Assembly: GCF_025244725.1 (NCBI RefSeq)
Contig: NZ_CP104203.1
Location: 1,302,001-1,366,000 of the forward strand
Source of the DNA: Chryseobacterium oranimense
Lineage (GTDB): Bacteria > Bacteroidota > Bacteroidia > Flavobacteriales > Weeksellaceae
Direction of reading: 5' to 3'
DNA: 64,000 bases
Positions 8,232 to 16,299 of the stretch are shown here, piece after piece (position 1 is the first letter of the stretch; every line of letters starts with the position of its first letter). The notes beneath the pieces were generated by a model. It was not told the origin of the DNA. It did no database searches and saw only the letters and a program-made list of their open reading frames with translations. A program made the position numbers and the translations under genes.

Positions 8232-8981
8232 ATGGACTCTAAACAACAGCTTTTACAGCAGTCACTTGAGGCAAAAGAGATTTTTCTGCCCCATATTTCA
8301 GCGGACCCCGTTATTTTTGGATTTGAACATAATGAACTTAAAGTTCTGCTTCTGAAAACCAATTACAGGAAAATATGGCTTCTTCCCGGTGGCTATGTAG
8401 GTAAAGACGAGGATCTGGATGATGCTGTGAAGAGAATCCTTAAGGAAAGATCAGGGATTACAGATATTTATCTCGAAGAATTTGGGGTATTTGGGAAGAA
8501 AAACAGAAGTGAATTCTACTTTGAGGATTTCGATGAAACGCTTTTCCAGAAACAACGCTTCATTACTGTAGGGTATTATGCATTATATAGACCGTCCATG
8601 TTTCGTCTGATACCGGATGAGTTCAGCGAGACCTGCGAGTGGGTTTTCGTAAGCAAGCTGCCGGAGATAGAATTCGGGATGGATCATTATGAAATCATTC
8701 AAAAGGCTCTGTTTACCCTCAGACAGAAAATTTCTACAAACCCTATCGGAAAAAATCTGCTGCCTGAAAAATTTACCCTTCCCGAACTGCAGAAGCTATA
8801 TGAAGCTGTTTTGGGAAAAGAGTTGAACCGTGGAAATTTTTACAGAAAAATAAAGAACCTTGGAATTCTGAAAAAGCTTGACGAGCAGAGACGGGGCGGT
8901 GCCCATAAAGCTCCTGACCTCTACTCTTTTGATGAAGACAATTATGCCAAAGCTATGGAAAACGGACTGAACAGCTGGTAA
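8232..8981 (+). CDS. NrtR-type Nudix-domain transcriptional regulator
   Basis: Residues about 15-140 form a Nudix domain (VIFGFEHNELKVLLLKTNYRKIWLLPGGYV). Residues about 165-240 form a winged helix of the NrtR type (FTLPELQKLYEAVLGKELNRGNFYRKIKNLGIL, then RRGGAHKAPDLYSF). The Nudix box is degraded: REUxEExGU reads RILKERSGI, so hydrolase activity is doubtful. In Bacteroidetes such Nudix-related proteins act as sugar- or NAD-metabolite-responsive DNA-binding regulators (for example the AraR type). The downstream MBL hydrolase follows after 76 bp on the same strand and may be co-transcribed. The effector is not known. Confidence 0.82.
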   Translation: MDSKQQLLQQSLEAKEIFLPHISADPVIFGFEHNELKVLLLKTNYRKIWLLPGGYVGKDEDLDDAVKRILKERSGITDIYLEEFGVFGKKNRSEFYFEDFDETLFQKQRFITVGYYALYRPSMFRLIPDEFSETCEWVFVSKLPEIEFGMDHYEIIQKALFTLRQKISTNPIGKNLLPEKFTLPELQKLYEAVLGKELNRGNFYRKIKNLGILKKLDEQRRGGAHKAPDLYSFDEDNYAKAMENGLNSW

Positions 8982-9057
8982 ATATTATTGTTTTTTCCAA
9001 TGCATTCTATTGAAAAAAAGGTTTTCACGTTTTAGAAATATTAGGGAAATTTGCAGA

Positions 9058-9789
9058 ATGAAAATTATTCCGCTTAAAGAAGGCAATTTTTCTGCCAGCA
9101 AAACGAAAGATTTCACTCTGCTCACTGATGAAAATTTTGATACAGTTAAAGGAATCAAAATGTCTGTACAGCCATTCCTCGTCGTTACGGAGCAAGATTA
9201 TATTCTTATCGATGCCGGTATCGGTTGGAAAAATACTGATGGGAAAATTGTGATTTTGGAATTACTGGAAAAAGAAAATATCAAACCAGAGCAGATTACC
9301 AAACTTCTCCTTTCTCATCTTCACAAAGATCATATTGACGGTAGTATTCAGGAGACTGCCAACGGTTTTGTACCAACCTTTCCCAATGCAGAGATTTATA
9401 TTCAAAAACGGGAATTGGATTTTGCCCTGGAAAACAGAGGAAATCCTTCTTTTGATTTTAATACCTTAGAGAAACTGATCACCCTGCCGAATATTGTATG
9501 GATGGATGATGATCGGGGAAATATCAGTGAAGAAATCTCTTTTGAAGTTGCAGGCGGCCATACTCCTTTCATGCAGGTATTCTGGATCAGAGAAAACGGG
9601 GCAACTGTTTTTTACGGAGCAGATGATCTGCCGCAGGAATCTTATCTCAGATACCACCTAGCGTATAAAAGTGATTTTGACGGAAGAAAAGCAATGGAAT
9701 TAAGACTGAAATGGCAAAAAGAAGCCACTGAAGAAAAATGGAAAATACTGCTTTATCATGATCTGGATAAAGCAGTGATCCAAATATAA
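9058..9789 (+). CDS. MBL-fold metallo-hydrolase
   Basis: A metallo-beta-lactamase-fold protein with the dinuclear zinc motif HLHKDH (His87, His89, Asp91, His92), the later metal-binding AGGHTPF His and a final YHDLD segment. This arrangement matches lactonase/glyoxalase-like cytosolic hydrolases. The ATG at 9058 is preferred because MKIIPLKEGNFS is a natural family N terminus; a TTG at 9010 would add 16 residues with no domain value. It follows the NrtR-type regulator on the same strand, which suggests its product acts on a metabolite sensed or controlled by that regulator. The substrate is unknown. Confidence 0.8.
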   Translation: MKIIPLKEGNFSASKTKDFTLLTDENFDTVKGIKMSVQPFLVVTEQDYILIDAGIGWKNTDGKIVILELLEKENIKPEQITKLLLSHLHKDHIDGSIQETANGFVPTFPNAEIYIQKRELDFALENRGNPSFDFNTLEKLITLPNIVWMDDDRGNISEEISFEVAGGHTPFMQVFWIRENGATVFYGADDLPQESYLRYHLAYKSDFDGRKAMELRLKWQKEATEEKWKILLYHDLDKAVIQI

Positions 9790-9803
9790 TCTGATACAAA
9801 GAT

Positions 9804-10145
9804 TTAAAGGTCATTAAACCATTTGTAAATATCCAGGTTGGAAGGAATATTAAGTTTCTTCCGGATCCTGTTTTTCCTATTCTGAATGGCTTTCGGGGTC
9901 ACAAAAGTATAGGTTGCGATTTCCTTGGTGGTAAAGTTGAGTTTCAGGTAAATGCAAAAAATCAGTTCAGAGTTTTTGAGACCGGGATATACCTTAGCAA
10001 TTTTATCAAAAAAATCAGGGTAAACTAATCTGAATTTATTCAGCAGGCGTGGCGAATTTTCCTTAGCTAATGCTATCATCTCATCCTGCATTACATTTTT
10101 TTGGTTTAAATCTTCTAAATTAGATTGTGGTTTTTCGTTTTTCAT
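9804..10145 (-). CDS. Short LuxR-type helix-turn-helix protein
   Basis: The 113-residue product ends in a LuxR/GerE-like helix-turn-helix: LNFTTKEIATYTFVTPKAIQNRKNRIRKKLNIP, followed by DIYKWF. In Chryseobacterium and relatives this module normally forms the C terminus of long regulators with tetratricopeptide repeats and a membrane segment. Here only the last part of the linker remains (MIALAKENSPRLLNKFRLVYPDFFDKI), so the gene is either a small free-standing regulator or the tail of a truncated one. No sensor domain is found upstream. It is convergent with the MBL hydrolase gene. Confidence 0.65.
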   Translation of the reverse strand: MKNEKPQSNLEDLNQKNVMQDEMIALAKENSPRLLNKFRLVYPDFFDKIAKVYPGLKNSELIFCIYLKLNFTTKEIATYTFVTPKAIQNRKNRIRKKLNIPSNLDIYKWFNDL

Positions 10146-10165
10146 AATATTTTTCTCATCTCTAC

Positions 10166-10351
10166 TTATTTCTGGTACATTACAAAGTTGGGCACCAGTA
10201 CAAATTCTACTTCAATAGCTAAATGAATAGCTGCTTTATATGAAGGGTTCAGGTCGCATACATCTATTTCATATTTTGCCGGGGAATATATTTTAGGAGT
10301 TCTAACCTTAAAAATTTTCACCGAGTTATTCTTTAAATTATTTTTAAACAA
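10166..10351 (-). CDS. Possible small hypothetical ORF (61 aa, TTG start)
   Basis: An open frame of 61 codons upstream of the LuxR-type gene, starting at TTG, with no recognised domain. The stretch EIDVCDLNPSYKAAIHLAIEVEFVLVPNFV is composed like real protein, but there is no ATG and no clear ribosome binding site. It may be a short gene, part of a decayed sensor, or chance. It is in a different frame from the downstream HTH gene. Confidence 0.2.
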   Translation of the reverse strand: MFKNNLKNNSVKIFKVRTPKIYSPAKYEIDVCDLNPSYKAAIHLAIEVEFVLVPNFVMYQK

Positions 10352-10748
10352 AACAAAGAAAGAAAAAATGATTAAAATTTTACAGAATTAAAATACCACA
10401 TATGTACCACGCCATTCTATAAACAGTGTATTGTTATATTCATAACAATGCTTTGAAATTACTTCTTCACTTATTTTATTCTTAAGCAAATGTAGGAGAT
10501 GTGGATATCGCTTTTTATGATCTCAATCAATGTTTTTGAAGATTTTGGGTAGTATATTATTCAATACACAGGAGTTTAAAATTTGAAATATGCAAGGGTT
10601 TTCGGATATAAGGATTTTAAATGGGTAAAATCATTTAAAAACCAGAATAAAAACACCCACCATGTGAAGATGGAAGAGATTGGTCAAGATATATTGATGG
10701 AGGATTAATGTCTATAGTGGATTTTCAAGCTTCCAAAGCCCAGTTTCC
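10352..10748. other. 397-bp intergenic region
   Basis: AT-rich DNA with an 8-bp-arm hairpin ATTGTTAT / ATAACAAT (10430-10437, 10442-10449). A 41-codon plus-strand frame starts with TTG at 10583, with GGAG 8 bp upstream, and ends at 10708; it matches no family known to me and is weakly supported. No strong promoter was seen. Together with the truncated LuxR-type gene this could be a zone of gene decay. Confidence 0.35.
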
Positions 10749-11375
10749 TTATTGATCAAGCTGCCTCTGAAACTCCTCCAGATATCTTGCAATATGAATT
10801 CCATCCGCCAGACCGTGATGAGCCTCCACAGAAACCGGAAGAAACTTTTTACCGTCACGGATGCTGAATTTCCCGAATGTAATTTTCGGGACAGATTCAG
10901 AATTATTATAACTGGTAGGATGAAGCAGTGCACTGAAAGAATTCCATGGAATGGTTGAATGCCTGATGAGATCTTTACCAAGCTCACCATTATTCATCCT
11001 GATCCCTGATGTCCGCTGTACATCCTCTATTTCCTCCTGCATAATACCATTGAACGTATTAAAATCATTTGAAAAAGGAATAAAAGCAAAACCAAAAGTC
11101 CCGTCTGCCCTTCCTATTGTAGTTCCTGCATGAATGACATCATATAAAACCACCTGATTGTCTACAATACGCAGTTTCAGCTCGTCTACGGCATTTACAG
11201 CAACCATTGACCGGTGAAGATAGGTCGCGAAAAAAGAATGTCCGTTTTCCTTTGCATAAGCATAAGCTTTTGTACAGTCTACTTCAGTGGTAAAGCCAAA
11301 GTACGGGCTGTCCATTTTTGAGAAAAATTCAAAATGCTCTTTCCTGTTCCATTTTTCGACGTCTATGATCTTCAT
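10749..11375 (-). CDS. Chloramphenicol acetyltransferase (CatA-like)
   Basis: At 208 residues it has the normal CAT length. The catalytic motif HHGLADG is at 186-192 (His187 is the general base, Asp191 structural). Other family features are RKEHFEFF near the N terminus, the central STIPWNSFSALLHP and KITFGKFSIRDGKKFLPVSVEAHHG. The trimeric cytosolic enzyme transfers acetyl from acetyl-CoA to a hydroxyl. Chromosomal CAT-like proteins in flavobacteria may confer chloramphenicol resistance or act on other acceptors; sequence alone does not tell. The gene is monocistronic with no mobile element nearby. Confidence 0.85.
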   Translation of the reverse strand: MKIIDVEKWNRKEHFEFFSKMDSPYFGFTTEVDCTKAYAYAKENGHSFFATYLHRSMVAVNAVDELKLRIVDNQVVLYDVIHAGTTIGRADGTFGFAFIPFSNDFNTFNGIMQEEIEDVQRTSGIRMNNGELGKDLIRHSTIPWNSFSALLHPTSYNNSESVPKITFGKFSIRDGKKFLPVSVEAHHGLADGIHIARYLEEFQRQLDQ

Positions 11376-11579
11376 TGATTTTTATTTGCTGCAAATTTCC
11401 GGAAGTTTTCCGGGTTTTAAAAGTTAATCAACAAAAAATATGGTAAAAATACAGTCTGGCTTTGGTCGGTTTTTTGATGCAAATAGAGCAGGCTTGTATT
11501 ATGAAATTCATATTTTATAGTATCAATAATTTATATTTTGACTTAAAGCCAATTGTTTAATCACAGAAAAAAAATTAGC

Positions 11580-12437
11580 ATGGAGAAAGAGAAAATAGGA
11601 TTTATCGGGTTAGGAAATATGGGCCATCCCATGGCAAAAAATCTTGAAAAAGCAGGATTCCCGCTTTCAGTTTATAACAGATCACATGAAAGAACTAAAG
11701 ACTTTAGAGAAAAATCAACCGTTTATACTCAGATTTCTGATCTGGTGAAGAACAGCAGTATTGTTTTTACAATGCTTACCGATGACCATGCTGCCAAAGC
11801 AGTTTACGAAGATATCCTGAAATCGGACATTACCGGAAAGCTTTTTATAGATATGAGTACCATCTCTCCACAGGCCACGGCAGAGCTAAGCGGAGCTGTC
11901 AAAATAAAAGAAGCAGCCTTCATCGATGCGCCGGTAGCCGGAAGTACCGTTCCTGCTGCAGAAGGAACACTGATCATTATGGCGGGTGGTGAAGAAAAAG
12001 ACCTTTTCCGGGCCATGCCTTATTTTGAGAAACTTGGAAAAGCAGTGAAGCATTTAGGGGAAAACGGAAAAGGAATTGCAGGAAAGCTTTCCATCAATTA
12101 TTTCCTGTCTGCTATTTACCAGGGATTGGCAGAAACCGTTCTGTTTGCAGATCAATTAGGAATTGACCGAACGGCCATGCTGGAAATCATCAACGAAAGT
12201 GCCAGCGGAAGTGGCGCTACCAAAGTAAAAACACCTATGCTGATCAAAAACCAGTATGAGCCTGCTTTTGCTCTGGATCTCATGCTGAAAGATATTTTAT
12301 TAGCTCAGAATGCCGGAGCTGAATTTCCTCTATCTGAGGTTCTGAGCAAAACCTACCAGTCTGCCCATGATGAAGGTTTCGGTAAGGATGATGTGATCGG
12401 GATTATTAATTATTTGAAGAATCAGCCTGAAAAATGA
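11580..12437 (+). CDS. 3-hydroxyisobutyrate dehydrogenase-family oxidoreductase
   Basis: The enzyme opens with an NAD(P)-binding GLGNMG (residues 10-15). The substrate motif DAPVAGSTVPAAEGTL is at 117-132 and the catalytic Lys169 sits in GKGIAGKLSINY. These mark the beta-hydroxyacid dehydrogenase family (3-hydroxyisobutyrate, glyoxylate or succinic semialdehyde reductases). The ATG at 11580 gives the family N terminus MEKEKIGFIGLG; a start 9 codons earlier is possible but adds an unlike basic tail. It is cytosolic and NADPH- or NADH-dependent. The actual substrate cannot be assigned. It is convergent with the DMT exporter gene. Confidence 0.85.
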   Translation: MEKEKIGFIGLGNMGHPMAKNLEKAGFPLSVYNRSHERTKDFREKSTVYTQISDLVKNSSIVFTMLTDDHAAKAVYEDILKSDITGKLFIDMSTISPQATAELSGAVKIKEAAFIDAPVAGSTVPAAEGTLIIMAGGEEKDLFRAMPYFEKLGKAVKHLGENGKGIAGKLSINYFLSAIYQGLAETVLFADQLGIDRTAMLEIINESASGSGATKVKTPMLIKNQYEPAFALDLMLKDILLAQNAGAEFPLSEVLSKTYQSAHDEGFGKDDVIGIINYLKNQPEK

Positions 12438-12467
12438 TGCAATGATACACCTTTTTTATGCAGAAGC

Positions 12468-13337
12468 TTATTCTTTGCTTTGAACAATTTCATTCTGAGC
12501 CGTCGCTTTACTGAAAACAGTTGTTCCTATACTTGCCACAATGACGCAACTGATTGAAATCCATTGTAAAAAACTCAATTCTTCTGCCAGAAATACCCAA
12601 CCCGAAAGAGCTGCAAATGCAGGTTCCAGGCTCATCAGAATACTGAAGGTCTTTGCGGGAAGTCTTTTCAATGCCATTATTTCCAGTGAAAATGGCAACG
12701 CACTAGACAAAATAGCCACTCCTAAACCTTTTACAAAAATAGAAGGCGTAAGATTGAATACAGCTCCGTCCCATATGGTAAAAGGGATGATGGCCAGACT
12801 TGCGAATACCATTCCGGTGGTAACCGCATCTTTTCCATCCATAATTTTAGCCACTTTTCCACCCATGACGATGTATACCGCCCAAAACATTCCTGCAAGA
12901 AAAGCCAATCCAAGTCCAACCAGATCAACATGATCGCTCTGCCACGGAACAATGAGTAATATCCCGATACAGGCCAGCAATGCCCATACTACGTCCAGCA
13001 ATTTCCGGGATAAAGCAATGGCCAGAAATAAAGGCCCTGCAAATTCTACCGTAACCGCCAGCCCCAACGGGATCCTTTGAATAGCCATGTAGAAAATGAG
13101 ATTCATCGCTGCCAGACCAATCCCATACATTGCACAGTACTTCCATTTTTGTGCGGTGAACTGCAAAAATTTCGGACGGTTAATCAAAATGAGCAACACA
13201 GCAGAAAGCCCGATCCTCAAACTAACAGTCCCGATAGGGCCTATCAGAGGAAAGAGCTGTTTGGCAATGGAAGCGCCTCCCTGTACACAGATAATCGCTA
13301 AAAGTGTTGCTGAAATTGCCAGGTTTGAATTTTTCAT
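12468..13337 (-). CDS. EamA/DMT transporter, RhtA-like
   Basis: A 289-residue membrane protein with ten predicted helices and two EamA repeats. The blocks GGASIAKQLFPLIGPIGTVSLRI, IPLGLAVTVEFAGPLFLA and ALPFSLEIMALKRLPAKTFSILMSLEPA closely follow RhtA, the threonine/homoserine exporter of enteric bacteria. It probably exports amino acids or related metabolites across the inner membrane. It is monocistronic and convergent with the dehydrogenase gene. Confidence 0.85.
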   Translation of the reverse strand: MKNSNLAISATLLAIICVQGGASIAKQLFPLIGPIGTVSLRIGLSAVLLILINRPKFLQFTAQKWKYCAMYGIGLAAMNLIFYMAIQRIPLGLAVTVEFAGPLFLAIALSRKLLDVVWALLACIGILLIVPWQSDHVDLVGLGLAFLAGMFWAVYIVMGGKVAKIMDGKDAVTTGMVFASLAIIPFTIWDGAVFNLTPSIFVKGLGVAILSSALPFSLEIMALKRLPAKTFSILMSLEPAFAALSGWVFLAEELSFLQWISISCVIVASIGTTVFSKATAQNEIVQSKE

Positions 13338-13513
13338 TTCTAAATTTAATATTCGTAAACAAACCTATAAAATGAATTTCAGGGTTAAACGAATTTTATT
13401 CTATAAGTTATAATCCGGATTTATCATCTAAGATAGTCACCCCAAATATATTAAAACTTTGCTTTTCCGGACAATTGCAATTATCGGTTATCATTTTAAG
13501 CATGTTAACAAAT

Positions 13514-13542
13514 AAAAGGAGCAGCGGTAAGCTGCTCCTTTT
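13514..13542 (-). terminator. Intrinsic terminator downstream of the AraC gene
   Basis: A perfect 12-bp stem, AAAAGGAGCAGC (13514-13525) with GCTGCTCCTTTT (13531-13542), has a GGTAA loop and T or A runs on both sides. It lies 20 bp after the minus-strand AraC gene and ends the SDR-GlcG-AraC operon. Its symmetric flanks would allow it to work on either strand. Confidence 0.85.
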
Positions 13543-13561
13543 TTATAGATATGTATCTTTA

Positions 13562-14365
13562 TTAAACTTTGCTGGTCGTTAAACCAAACTTTTGTTTAAA
13601 TGAATAATAGAAATGGGAGAGATTTTCAAATCCTAGTTCAAGATAAATGTCAGATGGCTTTTTATTCCTATGCCGGATCTGGTAATACGCTTCTTCCAGT
13701 CTTTTTTCCTTAAGCCATTGTTTAGGCGTCATGTTGAAAGCTTTATTGAAATCACGCTTAAACCCCGAAAGGCTGCGGCCTGTAAGCCTTGCAAATGTTT
13801 CCACCGGCACATTGAATTTAAAATTCTTATTCATAAACTCCTTAAGATCGATCTTATGCGGTTCTGAAAAATCAAAAAGCAGGTTTTTAAAATCAGGATT
13901 AGCCTGCAGAATCAGCTCTATTGCCTCTTTAACCTTTAAAACAGCCAGCCTTGAGGTTGCTGTTTTTGTTTTGTCAATATATGGAAGCAGTGAAGTAAAA
14001 TACCCGGTGAAAAATTCATCAGACTCAAAAAAAAGCCTTTTATTATCCGGAAATCTTTCGGATGGGATCATTTTATATTCTGCTGCATACTGCCGGAGCG
14101 TTTCCTGGTCGAGAGTTATGGACAGAAACTGGTACTTTTTATTCTTTGAAGGATGTTTTACCGTCCGGATCAGTTGATTTTTTCTGACGAGCACTACCGT
14201 GTTCTCCTTTATAACAGTTTTGCCTTTATCATAAAAAGCATGGGTTTCACCGGACAGCTGATAGCCCAGAAAATGATCGGGAATAAATTCCTCGTGCCCC
14301 CTGTACATTTCAAAAGCACAGGAATATACCAGCTTGTCAAATATGACTTCCGAAGTTTTCTCCAT
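13562..14365 (-). CDS. AraC-family transcriptional regulator
   Basis: A 267-residue regulator. The C terminus has the AraC double helix-turn-helix (VETFARLTGRSLSGFKRDFNKAFNMTPKQWLKEKRLEEAYY, then SDIYLELGFENLSHFYYSFKQKFG). The N-terminal half is a cupin-like effector domain. It is the last gene of the operon SDR-GlcG/HbpS-AraC. It is a clear paralogue of the regulator at 51251-52045, which also closes an operon starting with a dehydrogenase. Direct repeats at 15631-15671 upstream of the SDR gene are its likely binding site (inferred). Confidence 0.88.
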   Translation of the reverse strand: MEKTSEVIFDKLVYSCAFEMYRGHEEFIPDHFLGYQLSGETHAFYDKGKTVIKENTVVLVRKNQLIRTVKHPSKNKKYQFLSITLDQETLRQYAAEYKMIPSERFPDNKRLFFESDEFFTGYFTSLLPYIDKTKTATSRLAVLKVKEAIELILQANPDFKNLLFDFSEPHKIDLKEFMNKNFKFNVPVETFARLTGRSLSGFKRDFNKAFNMTPKQWLKEKRLEEAYYQIRHRNKKPSDIYLELGFENLSHFYYSFKQKFGLTTSKV

Positions 14366-14383
14366 ACTACAAATATCTGAAAT

Positions 14384-14785
14384 TTAAGCCATAACAGCAG
14401 CACCAGCCCTTGCAATCTCTTTATCCTGTTCAGGAGTTCCCCCGGAAGATGCAATTGCACCTATGATTTTTCCCTCGGCATCTTTGATAACTACTCCGCC
14501 AGCAATGGTAAGAAGCCCGTCATTGGAATTCAGCATGCCATATCCGTGAATATCTGCTCCGGAAATGATCGTTCCCATTACATCACTGTCGACACCGAAC
14601 ATTACTGCCGTTTTCGCTTTCTTAACAGCAAAATCGATAACACCGTAAACACTGTCCAGTCTTGCCATCGTTACAAGATGTCCTCCTGCATCCACAACGG
14701 CAATACTTACAGGAATATTGATGGATTTTGCTTTTTCTGTGGCTGCCTGAAGCGCTTTTGCAGCCTGATTATACGTTATACTCAT
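14384..14785 (-). CDS. GlcG/HbpS family protein
   Basis: At 133 residues it is the standard size for the GlcG/HbpS (DUF336) family. IPVSIAVVDAGGHLVTMARLDS, FAVKKAKTA and GVVIKDAEGKIIGAIASSGGTPEQDKEIARAG are all family blocks. Members occur as octamers; some bind haem, others accompany oxidoreductases such as glycolate or diol dehydrogenases. It begins 3 bp after the SDR gene ends and is followed by the AraC gene after 18 bp, so all three are co-transcribed. Its role here is probably accessory to the SDR; that is inference. Confidence 0.85.
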   Translation of the reverse strand: MSITYNQAAKALQAATEKAKSINIPVSIAVVDAGGHLVTMARLDSVYGVIDFAVKKAKTAVMFGVDSDVMGTIISGADIHGYGMLNSNDGLLTIAGGVVIKDAEGKIIGAIASSGGTPEQDKEIARAGAAVMA

Positions 14786-14788
14786 TGT

Positions 14789-15580
14789 TTAACTTTTTGC
14801 AGTCCATGCATCGGCCTGTAATTGTTTTACAAAATCTTCCGTTTCTTTAGGGTGTACATTCCTGAAATTAGAATTGTCATCCAGCGCTACATTTACAATC
14901 ACCTCTGCCATAGACTGCGGATCCAGCTGGTGGGCAAGAGAATCGGCCGCTCCGTCAAAAGCAGATTCAGGAGTAAAGTTCACTTCAGGATTATACCATC
15001 GGAAAATAGAGTCTACTCCCCTGTCATTAAACCCTGTTCCAAAAACGCCCGGATTACACGTTGCGATTTTAATGTTAAATGGAGCCAGTTCAGTTTTTAA
15101 CCCCTCTGCAATAGCTTCCATAGCATGTTTTGAGGCACAATAGGCTGCTACATACGGAACTGTCCATAATCCTCCCATTGAAGTGGTGAATACAATCTTG
15201 CCCGGTTTCTTTTGTTCAATGAATTTTTTAACAAAGCCTTGTGCCAGCTGCAATCCTCCAAAAACATTCACATCGAACATAGAACGAATAAGCTCCAGTG
15301 GCTGCTCGGCAATAGGGCCTCCTTCCATAATACCGGCATTGCTGATCAGAATATCAATATCATATTTTTTGAGGATATAATTGATGTCCTGTGAATTCGT
15401 AACATCCAGTTTGTCTACTGTAAGTTCGATTCCCTGTTCGCCTGCTTCCCTGATTAAATCACTCATCTGTGGATACACCTGTGCTGTTGCAATCACTTTG
15501 TGGCCTTTTTTAGCCAGATCAAATGCGGCTATTTTTCCGAAACCGCTTGCTGCGCCTGTAATTAAAATTGTTTTGCTCAT
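14789..15580 (-). CDS. SDR-family oxidoreductase
   Basis: A classical short-chain dehydrogenase. The cofactor-binding TGAASGFGK is near residues 8-16, SNAG at about 80, and the YCASK (Tyr-x3-Lys) active site follows TSMGGLW. The ATG at 15580 (MSKTILITGAASG) is preferred to a TTG 9 codons earlier because it gives the normal N terminus. First gene of the SDR-GlcG-AraC operon. It is cytosolic and NAD(P)-dependent; the substrate is unknown. Confidence 0.88.
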   Translation of the reverse strand: MSKTILITGAASGFGKIAAFDLAKKGHKVIATAQVYPQMSDLIREAGEQGIELTVDKLDVTNSQDINYILKKYDIDILISNAGIMEGGPIAEQPLELIRSMFDVNVFGGLQLAQGFVKKFIEQKKPGKIVFTTSMGGLWTVPYVAAYCASKHAMEAIAEGLKTELAPFNIKIATCNPGVFGTGFNDRGVDSIFRWYNPEVNFTPESAFDGAADSLAHQLDPQSMAEVIVNVALDDNSNFRNVHPKETEDFVKQLQADAWTAKS

Positions 15581-15630
15581 TTTGTTTTCTTTATTGTTAC
15601 AGGACAAAGTTCATAGATTTCAGAAGGATA

Positions 15631-15671
15631 TTTATTGCTGAAAAGTTCAATGTTTTATTGCTGAAAAGTTC
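15631..15671. promoter_or_regulatory. Tandem 18-bp direct repeat upstream of the SDR operon
   Basis: TTTATTGCTGAAAAGTTC occurs twice without mismatch (15631-15648 and 15654-15671), a 23-bp period that puts both copies on nearly the same DNA face. It lies 51-91 bp upstream of the SDR start, the usual place for an AraC-type activator. An inverted repeat GTTCTGT / ACAGAAC (15668-15674, 15689-15695) follows directly. Binding by the operon's own AraC protein is inferred. Confidence 0.6.
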
Positions 15672-15763
15672 TGTTCAAAAACAGGTTTACAGAACGAAAC
15701 ATCTCAAACTCAACAAAATTATTCAAAACATTGAAATGCATGAGCAAAAGGGAGATGGTATGC

Positions 15764-16297
15764 TTATTCAGATTTCTGCTTTTTTAATTCCCGTTTTTGT
15801 TTATAGAAACTTTTATCGGCAATGTAGATTGTTTTCTTTATCTCGCAATAAAGAGTTTCCTTACTTTTATCTGTAAGTTGTGTTGTTTTTACAATTACAA
15901 TTTCGTTTTCGGTTTTTATCCGTTCTTCTATTTCATTCAATTCCTCTTTTGTGTAAATAAACTCTGCATGAAGATCAATATTGGCAGGACGTTTAAAATA
16001 GATTTCTGCAGATTTATCCCAAATGACATATTTATGGTTGGTAAGATAGATCAGCTGTACCATTGGAATGGGATCTACTGAAGAAAACATGCTGCCGCCA
16101 AAAATAGTTCCCATATAATTTTTGTTCTTATAACTGATCGGAAGTTTGATGCAGATCCTTGATAAATCTTCAGATACAGACTGTATTCTGGCAGTGCTTC
16201 TGCGGTACATCGGAGATATATTGAATGTCCATTTAAATAGCTTTGGCAGTCCTATAATCTTTGCTCCGTATTTGCTTACAGTTTGGTAAAAAGTCAT
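15764..16297 (-). CDS. DUF4442 hotdog-fold protein
   Basis: The 177-residue protein matches DUF4442 (PaaI/YiiD-like hotdog fold): NKNYMGTIFGGSMFSSVDPIPMVQLIYLTNHKYVIWDKSAEIYFKRP is its core block. Hotdog proteins are usually acyl-CoA thioesterases, but the catalytic residues of this family are not firmly known. Its start is 2 bp after the TetR gene ends, so the two form an operon. A link to fatty-acyl metabolism is plausible. Confidence 0.8.
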   Translation of the reverse strand: MTFYQTVSKYGAKIIGLPKLFKWTFNISPMYRRSTARIQSVSEDLSRICIKLPISYKNKNYMGTIFGGSMFSSVDPIPMVQLIYLTNHKYVIWDKSAEIYFKRPANIDLHAEFIYTKEELNEIEERIKTENEIVIVKTTQLTDKSKETLYCEIKKTIYIADKSFYKQKRELKKQKSE

Positions 16298-16299
16298 CT

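Noticed and set aside
13096..13413. Plus-strand frame over the start of the EamA transporter gene
   Set aside because: Low-complexity composition, no family match, and fully antisense to a well-supported membrane protein gene.
13731..14177. 148-codon plus-strand frame opposite the AraC gene
   Set aside because: Antisense shadow; the minus-strand product has a complete AraC helix-turn-helix.
15568..15876. Plus-strand frame spanning the SDR-DUF4442 gap
   Set aside because: The predicted protein has no recognisable features and runs into the DUF4442 gene on the other strand; the gap is better explained by direct repeats and a promoter.
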